Source: Pseudoalteromonas sp. H105 (GTDB lineage Bacteria > Pseudomonadota > Gammaproteobacteria > Enterobacterales > Alteromonadaceae). Taken from it: a DNA stretch of 64,000 bases. This document shows positions 1 to 7,814 of the stretch, piece after piece. The stretch spans positions 1 to 64,000 of the forward strand of contig NZ_LOFH01000006.1 in assembly GCF_001469215.1 (NCBI RefSeq), in the 5' to 3' direction. A model generated the notes under the pieces. It was not told the DNA's origin, did no database searches, and worked only from the letters and a program-made list of their open reading frames with translations. The position numbers and the translations under genes were made by a program. How positions within the stretch are numbered: position 1 is the first letter of the stretch; each line of letters begins with the position of its first letter.

Positions 1-118
1 TCTAAAACAGCCATTAAAACAACCGCACATTCTCTTTTTCTATTTTACGTAAACTAGCGATAACTGATTGAACCAAAATAGGAACTCGGCTATGGTCTAT
101 TTATCAATAAAAATAAAT

Positions 119-146
119 AAAAAACGAGTTAATCTACAGGCTCGTT
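119..146 (-). terminator. terminator-like hairpin on the minus strand
   Basis: Read on the minus strand, AACGAG (146-141) pairs with CTCGTT (128-123) across a 12-base loop and runs into six U residues (124-119). This has the layout of a weak intrinsic terminator. No minus-strand protein gene lies to its right inside the window, so what it would terminate is unknown. It might end a short unannotated transcript or be chance. Confidence 0.35.
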
Positions 147-175
147 AGCACTGTCCACTTATGGCACGTATACGA

Positions 176-215
176 CTGTCAGATTTGATCAAAATCTAAA
201 AGTCAAACCTGACAG
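176..215. repeat. long inverted repeat upstream of epmC
   Basis: Two 13-base arms (176-188 and 203-215) beginning and ending in CTGTCAG/CTGACAG flank a 14-base loop. Twelve of the 13 positions pair. The remaining A/C mismatch on the plus strand becomes a G-U pair on the minus strand, so the fold is continuous only in a minus-strand RNA. It lies about 40 bases upstream of the predicted epmC promoter. It could be an operator, part of a small RNA, or chance. Confidence 0.4.
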
Positions 216-256
216 ATTAAGTTAAGACTTATTCACTTAGTCTATGCGTAACGCTT

Positions 257-285
257 TTTACTTTCCCTTTAAAAGCCCGTACAAT
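257..285 (+). promoter_or_regulatory. predicted sigma-70 promoter for epmC operon
   Basis: A TTTACT -35 element (257-262), a 17-base spacer and a TACAAT -10 element (280-285) lie 58 bases before the epmC start codon. Match and spacing are good. No experimental support is visible. Confidence 0.55.
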
Positions 286-342
286 TCGCCTCGTTTTTAG
301 CATGTACTTATTACAGTTTATTCAGGCGAATTATTAAACCTT

Positions 343-897
343 ATGCATCAAATAGTCGATCTAATTTCTATTTTTGAGTCAACGTTTTATCAAAGCCATA
401 ATACGCGCTTAGTAAAAGGTGAGCATGAGCCTATTTATATTCCTGCTAGTGATGAAACAAACTTTCACCAAATTATATTTGCTCATGGTTTTTATGCCAG
501 TGCTCTGCATGAAATTGCTCATTGGTTAGTAGCGGGCGATAAACGACGATTATTAGAAGATTACGGTTATTGGTATTGCCCTGATGGCCGTGATAAAGCG
601 CAGCAAGCTGAGTTTGAAAGCGTTGAAATTAAACCACAAGCTATTGAATGGGCACTTAGTGTTGCCGCTGGGGTTAATTTTAATGTCTCGGTTGATAACT
701 TAAATGGCGAACAAACGTGCCGATTCGCTTTTCAAGCACGCGTATACCAGCAGGTTTTACATTTGCTACAAGTAGGCTTCAATGAGCGTACTAATCGGTT
801 ATTACATGCGTTAAGTTCATTTTATAAAACACCGTGGCCTATCAGTGCTACGCAATTTGAATGGCAGCCCCCTGAGGAGCTAAAGAATGCAGTTTAA
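343..897 (+). CDS. epmC: elongation factor P hydroxylase EpmC (YfcM)
   Basis: This 184-residue protein matches the EpmC/YfcM family, which hydroxylates the beta-lysylated lysine of elongation factor P as the last step of that modification in gammaproteobacteria. A metal-binding HEIAH motif sits at residues 56-60, in the region expected for the family, and the length is normal. It is a soluble cytoplasmic enzyme. It is first in a tight operon: its last 11 bases overlap the next gene, an ATP-NAD kinase-like protein, and yfcL follows. The yfcM/yfcL pairing is also seen in E. coli. EpmA and EpmB, which act earlier, are not in the window. A sigma-70-like promoter precedes it. Confidence 0.9.
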   Translation: MHQIVDLISIFESTFYQSHNTRLVKGEHEPIYIPASDETNFHQIIFAHGFYASALHEIAHWLVAGDKRRLLEDYGYWYCPDGRDKAQQAEFESVEIKPQAIEWALSVAAGVNFNVSVDNLNGEQTCRFAFQARVYQQVLHLLQVGFNERTNRLLHALSSFYKTPWPISATQFEWQPPEELKNAV

Positions 898-2029
898 ATT
901 AGGCTTAATTGTAAACCCTGTTGCGGGTTTAGGTGGAAGTGTTGCATTGAAGGGCAGCGATGGTATTGATACCGCAGCAAAAGCCATTGAATTAGGCGCC
1001 CAGCCTAAAGCCAATTTACGCACTAAAGCCGCGCTTGAGGTGTTGCTGCCTTATAAAGAGCAGTTAAGCATTTTTACTGTTAATGATGTCATGGGTGAAA
1101 ACACGGCTAAGGAACTTGGCTTTTCAACGCAGGTTATTTATCGCAGCGAGCACTCGACAACAAGTGATGATACAGAGCTTGCTGCCAAAGCCTTGCAGCA
1201 ACTTGGTGTAGATTTAATATTGTTTGCTGGTGGCGATGGTACCGCACGCAATATTTGTCATGCGGTGGATGACAGCGTACCAGTGCTTGGCATTCCTGCT
1301 GGCTGTAAGATTCATTCAGGAGTTTATGCCATTACCCCCAAAGCCGCGGGTCGGGTTGTAGAGATGCTGGTTAAAGGCGAGCTAGTTACATTAGCAGATG
1401 CAGATGTCATGGATATTGATGAAGATGCTTTTCGCCAAGGCACAGTAAAAGCCAAGCGTTACGGTGAAATGCAAGTACCTAGTGAAGTACGTTATGTACA
1501 AGCCGTTAAAAACGGCGGTAAAGAAACTGATGAATTAGTACTTGCTGATATTGCAGCTTACGTGGTGTCAGAAATGGAAGAAGATACCCAGTACATTATG
1601 GGCAGTGGCTCAACCGTTGAGGCAATAATGGAAGAAATGGGCCTTAGTAACACCTTGCTCGGGGTTGATTTAGTACAAGATCAAAGCCTCTTAGGCAATG
1701 ACTTGACCGCTCAACAATTAATTGATTTAACGAAAGATGTGCCAACAAAGTTGGTGATCACTTTGATCGGCGGACAAGGGCATATATTTGGTCGGGGTAA
1801 TCAACAATTAAGCCCTGCACTTATTCGTGCAATTGGTAAAGACAATATTATCGTTGTGGCAACCAAAACAAAATTACAGGCCTTAAATGGCCGGCCGCTC
1901 ATTGCTGATACTGGCGATAGCGAACTAGATGATGAATTAAGTGGTTATATGCGGGTTACAACCGGATTTAACGACCATGTTATGTATGCTGTGGGTCACC
2001 AAGACACCCTGCAAGTACAGGAGAATTAA
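887..2029 (+). CDS. ATP-NAD kinase-like (AcoX-type) protein
   Basis: This 380-residue protein belongs to the group of ATP-NAD/AcoX kinases, longer than the housekeeping NAD kinase NadK. The family signature GGDGTA is at residues 115-120, and an N-terminal GLIVNPVAG segment (6-14) is typical. By homology it may phosphorylate NAD or another diphosphate-containing cofactor, but the substrate of this branch is not settled. It starts inside the end of epmC (11-base overlap) and is followed directly by yfcL, so the three are co-translated. It sits between two genes that are close neighbours in E. coli, which suggests lineage-specific insertion here or loss elsewhere. No signal peptide is visible. 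Confidence 0.8.
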   Translation: MQFKLGLIVNPVAGLGGSVALKGSDGIDTAAKAIELGAQPKANLRTKAALEVLLPYKEQLSIFTVNDVMGENTAKELGFSTQVIYRSEHSTTSDDTELAAKALQQLGVDLILFAGGDGTARNICHAVDDSVPVLGIPAGCKIHSGVYAITPKAAGRVVEMLVKGELVTLADADVMDIDEDAFRQGTVKAKRYGEMQVPSEVRYVQAVKNGGKETDELVLADIAAYVVSEMEEDTQYIMGSGSTVEAIMEEMGLSNTLLGVDLVQDQSLLGNDLTAQQLIDLTKDVPTKLVITLIGGQGHIFGRGNQQLSPALIRAIGKDNIIVVATKTKLQALNGRPLIADTGDSELDDELSGYMRVTTGFNDHVMYAVGHQDTLQVQEN

Positions 2030-2305
2030 ATGAGTTTAGTAAGTTACATTGATGCAGCGCAGCAATATTTTGACGATTTAGTAGTAAAAGCCACTGATGA
2101 TGAGCTTTTTGCAGGGGGTTATCTACGTGGTCATTTTGATTTAGCTGTAGGCTATGCACAAGTAGAAGAGCTTAATTTAGAAGTATCAGAGCTTAATGAA
2201 ACGGTTGAGAAAAGCTTAGTTAAAGCGTATCGCAATGGCGAACTAAACGAAGATGATAAAGCACTTGTCGTGCGTATTTGGGAAGAAGTAAAAGCACTGG
2301 CTTAA
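2030..2305 (+). CDS. yfcL: YfcL family protein
   Basis: This small acidic protein of 91 residues matches the YfcL family in length and in its conserved FxGGYLRGHFDL-like segment (residues 26-37). It has no signal peptide or membrane segment and is predicted to be helical. Its ATG directly abuts the stop codon of the ATP-NAD kinase-like gene, so it is the third gene of the epmC operon. A strong terminator follows within 50 bases. The function of the family is unknown; association with epmC is the only contextual hint. Confidence 0.75.
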   Translation: MSLVSYIDAAQQYFDDLVVKATDDELFAGGYLRGHFDLAVGYAQVEELNLEVSELNETVEKSLVKAYRNGELNEDDKALVVRIWEEVKALA

Positions 2306-2330
2306 TTACTTTGCTCAAATAACACACTGT

Positions 2331-2354
2331 AAAACGGCTGGGAAGCCGTTTTTT
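2331..2354 (+). terminator. intrinsic terminator after yfcL
   Basis: AAAACGGCT pairs with AGCCGTTTT around a GGGA-type loop and is followed by a T run. It closes the epmC-yfcL operon. Confidence 0.85.
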
Positions 2355-2467
2355 AATACGTAAAATAAATGCTGTACCTGATTAATGTATTTTGTGTTTA
2401 CTTAAAATTTACCTAACGCAGCATTTGCGGTAATGTATGCTGGTTAAACTTCTAGGGAACAAGCGAA

Positions 2468-4027
2468 ATGAACAACAATAATGATGCGACAATGCCGACG
2501 GGGCTAGTTGCGCGATTTTTAAACTTTGTCGAAAGGGTCGGAAACAAGCTTCCAGATCCAGCGATTATCTTTCTATTTGCCATGCTACTGATTTGGTTTT
2601 TGTCTTGGTGGTTTTCAGGCATTGAATTCGATGCAATTGATCCACGTACCGGCGAAGCCATTATTATTAATAATATGTTGGCCAGTGATTCGTTAGCGAC
2701 ATTTTTATCTTCTATGGTAAAAACATTTACTGGTTTTGCGCCATTGGGCGTAGTGTTAGTGGCGATGTTAGGTGTGGGGGTCGCTGAGCACTCAGGCTTT
2801 ATTAATACTGGCTTGAAGCTAATGCTTAAAGTAACACCCAAGCAGTTACTGACACCGTCTATTATTTTAGTCGCTATTGTGAGCCACACCGCAACTGATG
2901 CGGGTTATGTATTGGTTATTCCGCTAGCTGGCGTTATTTTTTATGCGGCAGGGCGCCATCCTCTTGCTGGTATTGCTGCTGCATTTGCTGGCGTAAGTGG
3001 TGGTTTTGGTGCAAACTTTATTCCGTCAGGCATCGACCCATTACTACAGAGCTTTACGCAAAGTGCAGCGCAAATAATTAATCCGGCGATGTCGATTAAC
3101 CCACTAAATAACTGGGCATTTGCGTCAGCATCGAGCTTATTTATTGTTTTATTAGGCTGGTATATCACTGATAAAATCATTGAACCTCGATTAAAAAATA
3201 CAGATCTTGACGGGAATGAAGAAGACCTTCCTGTATTTGAAGATGCCCGTAGTGATGAAAAACGTGCGTTCTTCATTGCAAGTGCTGTGATGGTGGCGGG
3301 CCTTGCCTTGTTGGCATTTGTATCTGCGCCAGCGGATTCAGCAATGCGAAGCAGTGATGGTTCGCTGACTAACTTTAGTTCGCCTTTAATGCAGTCAATT
3401 GTGCCGCTAATCTTTTTATTATTTTGGATCCCAGGTGCGGTGTACGGTTTTACAGTTGGCACGTTTAAAAGCACCAAAGACATGATAGATGCAATGAGTA
3501 AAGCGATGAATGGCATGGCTTATTACATTGTAATGGCGTTCTTCTGTTCGTTATTTATTGCTGCATTTAGTAAATCAAACTTAGGTGCGTTATTGGCAAT
3601 TGAAGGCGCGCAAATTTTAAAAGCAATGGAGCTACCCAGTGCTGTAACGGTAGTGGGTATAATCTTCTTAACCGGGTTTGTTAACTTGTTTGTAGGGTCT
3701 AGTTCGGCAAAATGGGCGCTGTTAGGCCCGGTGTTTGTACCTATGTTAATGCAACTGGGTATTTCACCCGATTTAACGCAGGCTGCATATCGTGTGGGTG
3801 ATTCGAGTTCAAATATTATCACTCCACTGATGCCTTACTTCCCACTCGTTGTGGTGTACTGTCAAAAATATGTTAAAGGCACCGGGATTGGTACATTAAT
3901 TGCGATGATGCTGCCATACTCGATCGCGTTTATGATTGGTTGGAGTTTATTCCTACTAGGTTATTGGGCGCTAGGTCTTCCACTAGGACTAGATGCAAGC
4001 TATGTTTACCCTGCAGTTGCACCTTAA
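2468..4027 (+). CDS. AbgT family transporter
   Basis: This 519-residue integral membrane protein matches the AbgT family, named after the E. coli importer of p-aminobenzoyl-glutamate. Some relatives are proton-driven exporters of sulfonamides. A conserved N-terminal lead (DPAIIFLFAML, residues 31-41) is followed by about ten hydrophobic spans and a late VGSSSAKWALLGP segment typical of the family. It stands alone between two terminators. A -35/-10 pair (TTTACC at 2408, TAATGT at 2431, 17-base spacing) precedes it. Without an adjacent abgAB hydrolase the cargo cannot be assigned; folate salvage or antimetabolite export are both possible. Confidence 0.88.
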   Translation: MNNNNDATMPTGLVARFLNFVERVGNKLPDPAIIFLFAMLLIWFLSWWFSGIEFDAIDPRTGEAIIINNMLASDSLATFLSSMVKTFTGFAPLGVVLVAMLGVGVAEHSGFINTGLKLMLKVTPKQLLTPSIILVAIVSHTATDAGYVLVIPLAGVIFYAAGRHPLAGIAAAFAGVSGGFGANFIPSGIDPLLQSFTQSAAQIINPAMSINPLNNWAFASASSLFIVLLGWYITDKIIEPRLKNTDLDGNEEDLPVFEDARSDEKRAFFIASAVMVAGLALLAFVSAPADSAMRSSDGSLTNFSSPLMQSIVPLIFLLFWIPGAVYGFTVGTFKSTKDMIDAMSKAMNGMAYYIVMAFFCSLFIAAFSKSNLGALLAIEGAQILKAMELPSAVTVVGIIFLTGFVNLFVGSSSAKWALLGPVFVPMLMQLGISPDLTQAAYRVGDSSSNIITPLMPYFPLVVVYCQKYVKGTGIGTLIAMMLPYSIAFMIGWSLFLLGYWALGLPLGLDASYVYPAVAP

Positions 4028-4050
4028 CCAAATTTTTATGGTTTAAATTT

Positions 4051-4084
4051 AAAAGCCTCATCATGAAAATGATGAGGCTTTTTT
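4051..4084 (+). terminator. intrinsic terminator after abgT-like gene
   Basis: AAGCCTCATCAT pairs with ATGATGAGGCTT (12-base arms, loop GAAA) and is followed by five T residues. This is a strong stem. It separates the transporter from the converging sap operon. Confidence 0.9.
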
Positions 4085-4145
4085 GTATTCACAATGGTGT
4101 GATACGTTTAATTACTTTTTATAAATAAATGAATTGATCTAGCAA

Positions 4146-4910
4146 TCAACAGCTTAATAACCTTTGGGTTACTTTTGATTGCGGTTGTTGAAAAATAGTT
4201 TCAGTTTTACCATTTTCAACAATTACACCATGATCGAGCACGACTAGTTGGTCGCTTATATGGCGTACTAAACTTAAATGATGGGTGATCAAAATATAAC
4301 TCAACCCAGTATCTTGTTGTAATTTAAGTAATAAATTCACCGTTTGAGCGCGAACTGAGGGATCTAATGAGGATAGCGCCTCATCTAATACAACGACTTT
4401 AGGATCGAGTATTAAAGCGCGTGCTAGTGCAACTCGTTGTAATTGGCCGCCGCTAAACATATGGGGATAGTAATGCTGGTGGTCGTTGAGCAAACCGACC
4501 TTGTGCAAAGTCGCAGAGATTTTATTGGCGCGAGTTTCTTTATCTAAATCACTATTGTATTGCAAGCAATCGTCGAGCATATCGCCAATGGTTAAACCCG
4601 GATTTAATGACGCTTCCGAATCTTGGAAAATCATTCTAATATGCCGACACTGTTGATCGCGGACGCCATTGTCTTCAATAATGGTGCCGTTAAGTAATAT
4701 TTGCCCGCTATCAGCGCTGTCTGCACCAGATAAAAGTTTCGCTAGAGTGCTTTTCCCTGACCCTGTTTCACCAATAATAGCTAATGTTTCACCTTGATTT
4801 AAGCAAAATGAGATATTCCTCAAAACTTCAAAGCGTTTTCGCGAGAACAGCCCTGCGCGCAAGTTAAAGCTTTTTGATAAGGCTTGCACCTTGAGCAGTG
4901 GTTGCATCAT
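4146..4910 (-). CDS. sapF: peptide ABC transporter ATP-binding protein SapF
   Basis: This 254-residue ABC ATPase is the last gene of a complete sapABCDF operon. Walker A GETGSGKS is at residues 47-54, the signature is the canonical SGGQLQR, and Walker B ends in LDEALSSLD. Its start ATG overlaps the sapD stop (ATGA), giving coupled translation. In enterobacteria the Sap system helps resist antimicrobial peptides, SapD stimulates Trk potassium uptake, and SapBCDF exports putrescine. SapF is the ATPase with intact motifs, whereas SapD has an altered signature, as in E. coli. Length is normal for the family. Confidence 0.9.
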   Translation of the reverse strand: MMQPLLKVQALSKSFNLRAGLFSRKRFEVLRNISFCLNQGETLAIIGETGSGKSTLAKLLSGADSADSGQILLNGTIIEDNGVRDQQCRHIRMIFQDSEASLNPGLTIGDMLDDCLQYNSDLDKETRANKISATLHKVGLLNDHQHYYPHMFSGGQLQRVALARALILDPKVVVLDEALSSLDPSVRAQTVNLLLKLQQDTGLSYILITHHLSLVRHISDQLVVLDHGVIVENGKTETIFQQPQSKVTQRLLSC

Positions 4911-5899
4911 TTCATGGCCTTAATTAATGGAAAATGGCAGGCATAACTGTGACCATGTTGTTTAGTTAATGGTGGAGTTACAACACAGGCTTTTTGTGCT
5001 TGAGGGCAGCGAGGTCCTAGCCTGCACCCAATAGGTAAATGTTGCAACGTAGGAATCGTTCCCTTGAGGGCGTAAAACGGTTCTTTATGCGCCAAGCCTT
5101 GCTCATAATCAGGTAAGCTTTTTAGGAGTGCTTGAGTATAAGGATGGCGAGGCTGTTTGAAAATCTTCCCCGTTGGGCCTGCTTCAACCATTTGTCCGCA
5201 ATATAATACATGCATGCCATGGGACCAGTTGATGATTTCTTCAAGTTCATGCGAAATCATTAATATTGACATGTTCTTAAGTTGATTCAAACTCTTCAAT
5301 AATCTGAATACTTGCGCACGCGTTGTGCTTTCAAGAGCGGTTGTTGGTTCATCTGCAATTAATAACTTAGGAGTACGCGCAATGGCCATTGCGATCATGA
5401 CTTTTTGACACACCCCTTCAGACAGCTCATGAGGGTAACTCGTTAAAACTTTTTCATGATCTTTGATACCCACTTTATGGATAAGTGCTTTCACACGATC
5501 TTTACGCTCACGATTGCGTTTTAAGAAAAAGCCCTTACTTTGAACCTCAGGTAAGGTTTCTGCTATTTGGTCAAATATTTTTGCTGTAGGGTCAAGACAA
5601 CGACTTGGATCTTGATAAATCATCGCAATGTCTTGGCCGACAATTTTCCGCCTTTGTTCACTCGAAAGTCGCATTAAATCAACACCGCGCCAGTGCATTC
5701 GGTCCGCTGTAATATGCCAGCGCTTGTTGAGTACACCCACAATGGCTTTCGCAATTAAGCTTTTTCCTGATCCTGACTCACCGACGAGTGCGTGAACTTC
5801 GCCTTCTTTTAGGCTTAAGCTCACTCTATCGACTGCACGAATAACAGTGTCTGAGCTTCTCAGCTCGATGGTTAAGTTGCGTATGTCGAGTAATTGCAT
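4907..5899 (-). CDS. sapD: peptide ABC transporter ATP-binding protein SapD
   Basis: This 330-residue OppD/SapD-type ATPase has Walker A GESGSGKS at 40-47 and Walker B LLIADEP at 179-185. The signature is LSEGVCQK (159-166), where canonical transporters have LSGGQ. E. coli SapD carries a similar departure, so this is a family trait rather than damage. The C-terminal extension has the OppD-type cysteines (CRLGPRCP, then further Cys). It begins immediately after the sapC stop and overlaps sapF by four bases. It forms the second nucleotide-binding half with SapF and was also known as a stimulator of Trk potassium uptake. Confidence 0.9.
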   Translation of the reverse strand: MQLLDIRNLTIELRSSDTVIRAVDRVSLSLKEGEVHALVGESGSGKSLIAKAIVGVLNKRWHITADRMHWRGVDLMRLSSEQRRKIVGQDIAMIYQDPSRCLDPTAKIFDQIAETLPEVQSKGFFLKRNRERKDRVKALIHKVGIKDHEKVLTSYPHELSEGVCQKVMIAMAIARTPKLLIADEPTTALESTTRAQVFRLLKSLNQLKNMSILMISHELEEIINWSHGMHVLYCGQMVEAGPTGKIFKQPRHPYTQALLKSLPDYEQGLAHKEPFYALKGTIPTLQHLPIGCRLGPRCPQAQKACVVTPPLTKQHGHSYACHFPLIKAMK

Positions 5900-6793
5900 T
5901 TAATCTGCCTTACGTTCTTTTAACACTTGGCGAAGACCATCACCGACTAAATTAGTAGAAAGGACCGCTAAAAAAAGCAATATGCCAGGCAGTCCAACCG
6001 TCCATGGCGCTAAGTAAATTAACCCCAGGTTTTCTGCTAAAATAGCGCCCCATTCTGTCGTTGGTGGTTGCGCGCCAAGCTTAAGAAAACCCAAAGCTGC
6101 TATATCTAATATAGCGGTTGACAGCGCCATCGTAAAAATAACTACGATATGCTCGTAAATATTAGGGAATATCCCACGCGAAAGTACATGCCAGTTAGAG
6201 GCACCATCCAGCTTGAAAGCGGTGATATAATCTTTATTGAGCTCAACCACAATAAGGTTTCTTACAGAATGAATAAACTGAGGCAATAAAGCTAAAATAA
6301 TTGCCCACACGGTGTTCATTAAACCTGGGCCTAAAATCGCAATAATGATAATGGCCAATAATAGCGATGGAATAGACAAGGTAATGTCGAGTAAATGATT
6401 TAAAAAACTAGAACGTAACCCGTGGCTTATGCCTGCAAATGTGCCGACCAACACACCTATCACTGTGGTTATCAATGCCGCGATAACGGATAAGCCAAAT
6501 GTATAGGTTGCACCGTTCATCAAGCGTGAAAGCACGTCACGACCAAGATCATCCGTTCCTAAGATAAAACGCACATCCCCAAGCTCATGCCATGAAGGAG
6601 GTATAAGCAATGCATCGCTGTGCTGTTGGTTAACACCATAGGGAGCTAAAAATGGTGCCGTGGTTGCCAAAAACACGAAGGCAATAAATACCCATAAACC
6701 CACCAATGCGGGGTGATTTGATTTAAACTTGCGCCAAAATCGCGCGAGGGGCGATTTGTTTGACTCTTCTGAAAATAAATTAAACTTTGCCAT
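5900..6793 (-). CDS. sapC: peptide ABC transporter permease SapC
   Basis: A DppC-type permease of about 297 residues with an N-terminal membrane span, the extracytoplasmic loop containing FILGTDDLGRDVLSRL, and the EAA-type loop around LDGAS. The reading frame is open to 6820, but the only upstream start is TTG. The ATG at 6793 gives an N terminus of normal length and a 14-base overlap with sapB, so I chose it. It pairs with SapB in the inner membrane to form the translocation path. The match to E. coli SapC is close along the whole length, including the ALGFLKLGAQ segment. Confidence 0.88.
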   Translation of the reverse strand: MAKFNLFSEESNKSPLARFWRKFKSNHPALVGLWVFIAFVFLATTAPFLAPYGVNQQHSDALLIPPSWHELGDVRFILGTDDLGRDVLSRLMNGATYTFGLSVIAALITTVIGVLVGTFAGISHGLRSSFLNHLLDITLSIPSLLLAIIIIAILGPGLMNTVWAIILALLPQFIHSVRNLIVVELNKDYITAFKLDGASNWHVLSRGIFPNIYEHIVVIFTMALSTAILDIAALGFLKLGAQPPTTEWGAILAENLGLIYLAPWTVGLPGILLFLAVLSTNLVGDGLRQVLKERKAD

Positions 6794-7814
6794 GCGCTTG
6801 GTTCCGAGAAAGCGGGTCAAACAGGGTATAAGACAACTCTGCGATGATGGTGGCTAGTATCACAAACATTGATACGGCGAGTAAACCACCTTGAATTGCA
6901 GGGTAATCACGTTGATAAATACTATCAATTAACCAGCGTCCTACACCGGGCCATGAAAAAATAACCTCTGTTATCATTGCGAGTGTGATCAAGGTACTAA
7001 ACTGAAGGCCGATTTGTTTAATCACAGGTAACAACGCGTTTCGCAGTGCATGATGCACAATTAATTGAGCGCGGTTAAGGCCTTTGGCTCTCGCCGTTTT
7101 TATAAAGTTTTGCTCAAGCACATTTAACATCGATTCTCGTGTAAAACGAATCAGCACCGTGGTCGGGTACATGGCTAATACAATGGTAGGCAACGTGAGG
7201 TGATGAAATGCATCAATCATTGCCATTCCAGAATAGGGAAAACCGGCTAAGGCGATATCAATGAGAATAAACCCCGTTTGTGGCGGGATTTCGTAAAGTA
7301 GCCCCATACGGCCCGACATAGGAAACCAACCTAGTTGCAAGGAAAAAACCATTATTAGCAAGAGGGCTAACCAAAAAACGGGCATTGAGTATCCCGCAAG
7401 GGCGGATGAGTTAATGAGTTTATCTGGCCATTTTTTATAATAAGCAGAGGCGATTATGCCGGCAGGCACACCGAGTACAACTGAAATAATTAAGGCGTAT
7501 ATACTCAGCTCAAGCGTGGCAGGAAACAAGTCAACAATATGGCTAAAAACATTATCGCCAGAGGCAAATGATAATCCCCAGTCACCCATAACAATACGCT
7601 CTAAAAAAGCAAAATATTGATAAATGTAATTTTCATTAAAGTGGTATTTATCCCGCAATTCACTTGTCTGTGCAAAGCTGGTATTAGACATGCCACTTAA
7701 ATTACTTAATGCGTCCCCAGGGAACAAATAACTCAATGAAAACGTAAACACGCTTAGAGTAAGCATCATAAAAAATAATAAGCCTAAGCGGCGTAAAAAA
7801 TAATCTAAAACCAT
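6780..7814 (-). CDS. sapB: peptide ABC transporter permease SapB
   Basis: A 344-residue DppB-type permease with an N-terminal span, a long extracytoplasmic loop and five further hydrophobic segments. The cytoplasmic EAA-type loop has TARAKGLNRAQLIVHHALRN (about residues 237-256), typical of oligopeptide permeases. It shares one base with sapA's end and overlaps sapC, so sapABCDF is a compact translationally coupled operon. It works with SapC as the membrane channel for substrates delivered by SapA. Length and order match the family. Confidence 0.9.
   Translation of the reverse strand: MVLDYFLRRLGLLFFMMLTLSVFTFSLSYLFPGDALSNLSGMSNTSFAQTSELRDKYHFNENYIYQYFAFLERIVMGDWGLSFASGDNVFSHIVDLFPATLELSIYALIISVVLGVPAGIIASAYYKKWPDKLINSSALAGYSMPVFWLALLLIMVFSLQLGWFPMSGRMGLLYEIPPQTGFILIDIALAGFPYSGMAMIDAFHHLTLPTIVLAMYPTTVLIRFTRESMLNVLEQNFIKTARAKGLNRAQLIVHHALRNALLPVIKQIGLQFSTLITLAMITEVIFSWPGVGRWLIDSIYQRDYPAIQGGLLAVSMFVILATIIAELSYTLFDPLSRNQAHGKV

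Noticed and set aside
2941..3516. Long minus-strand open frame opposite the AbgT gene
   Set aside because: It lies wholly within a well supported transporter gene, has no family-like segments, and mirrors membrane-rich codon use.
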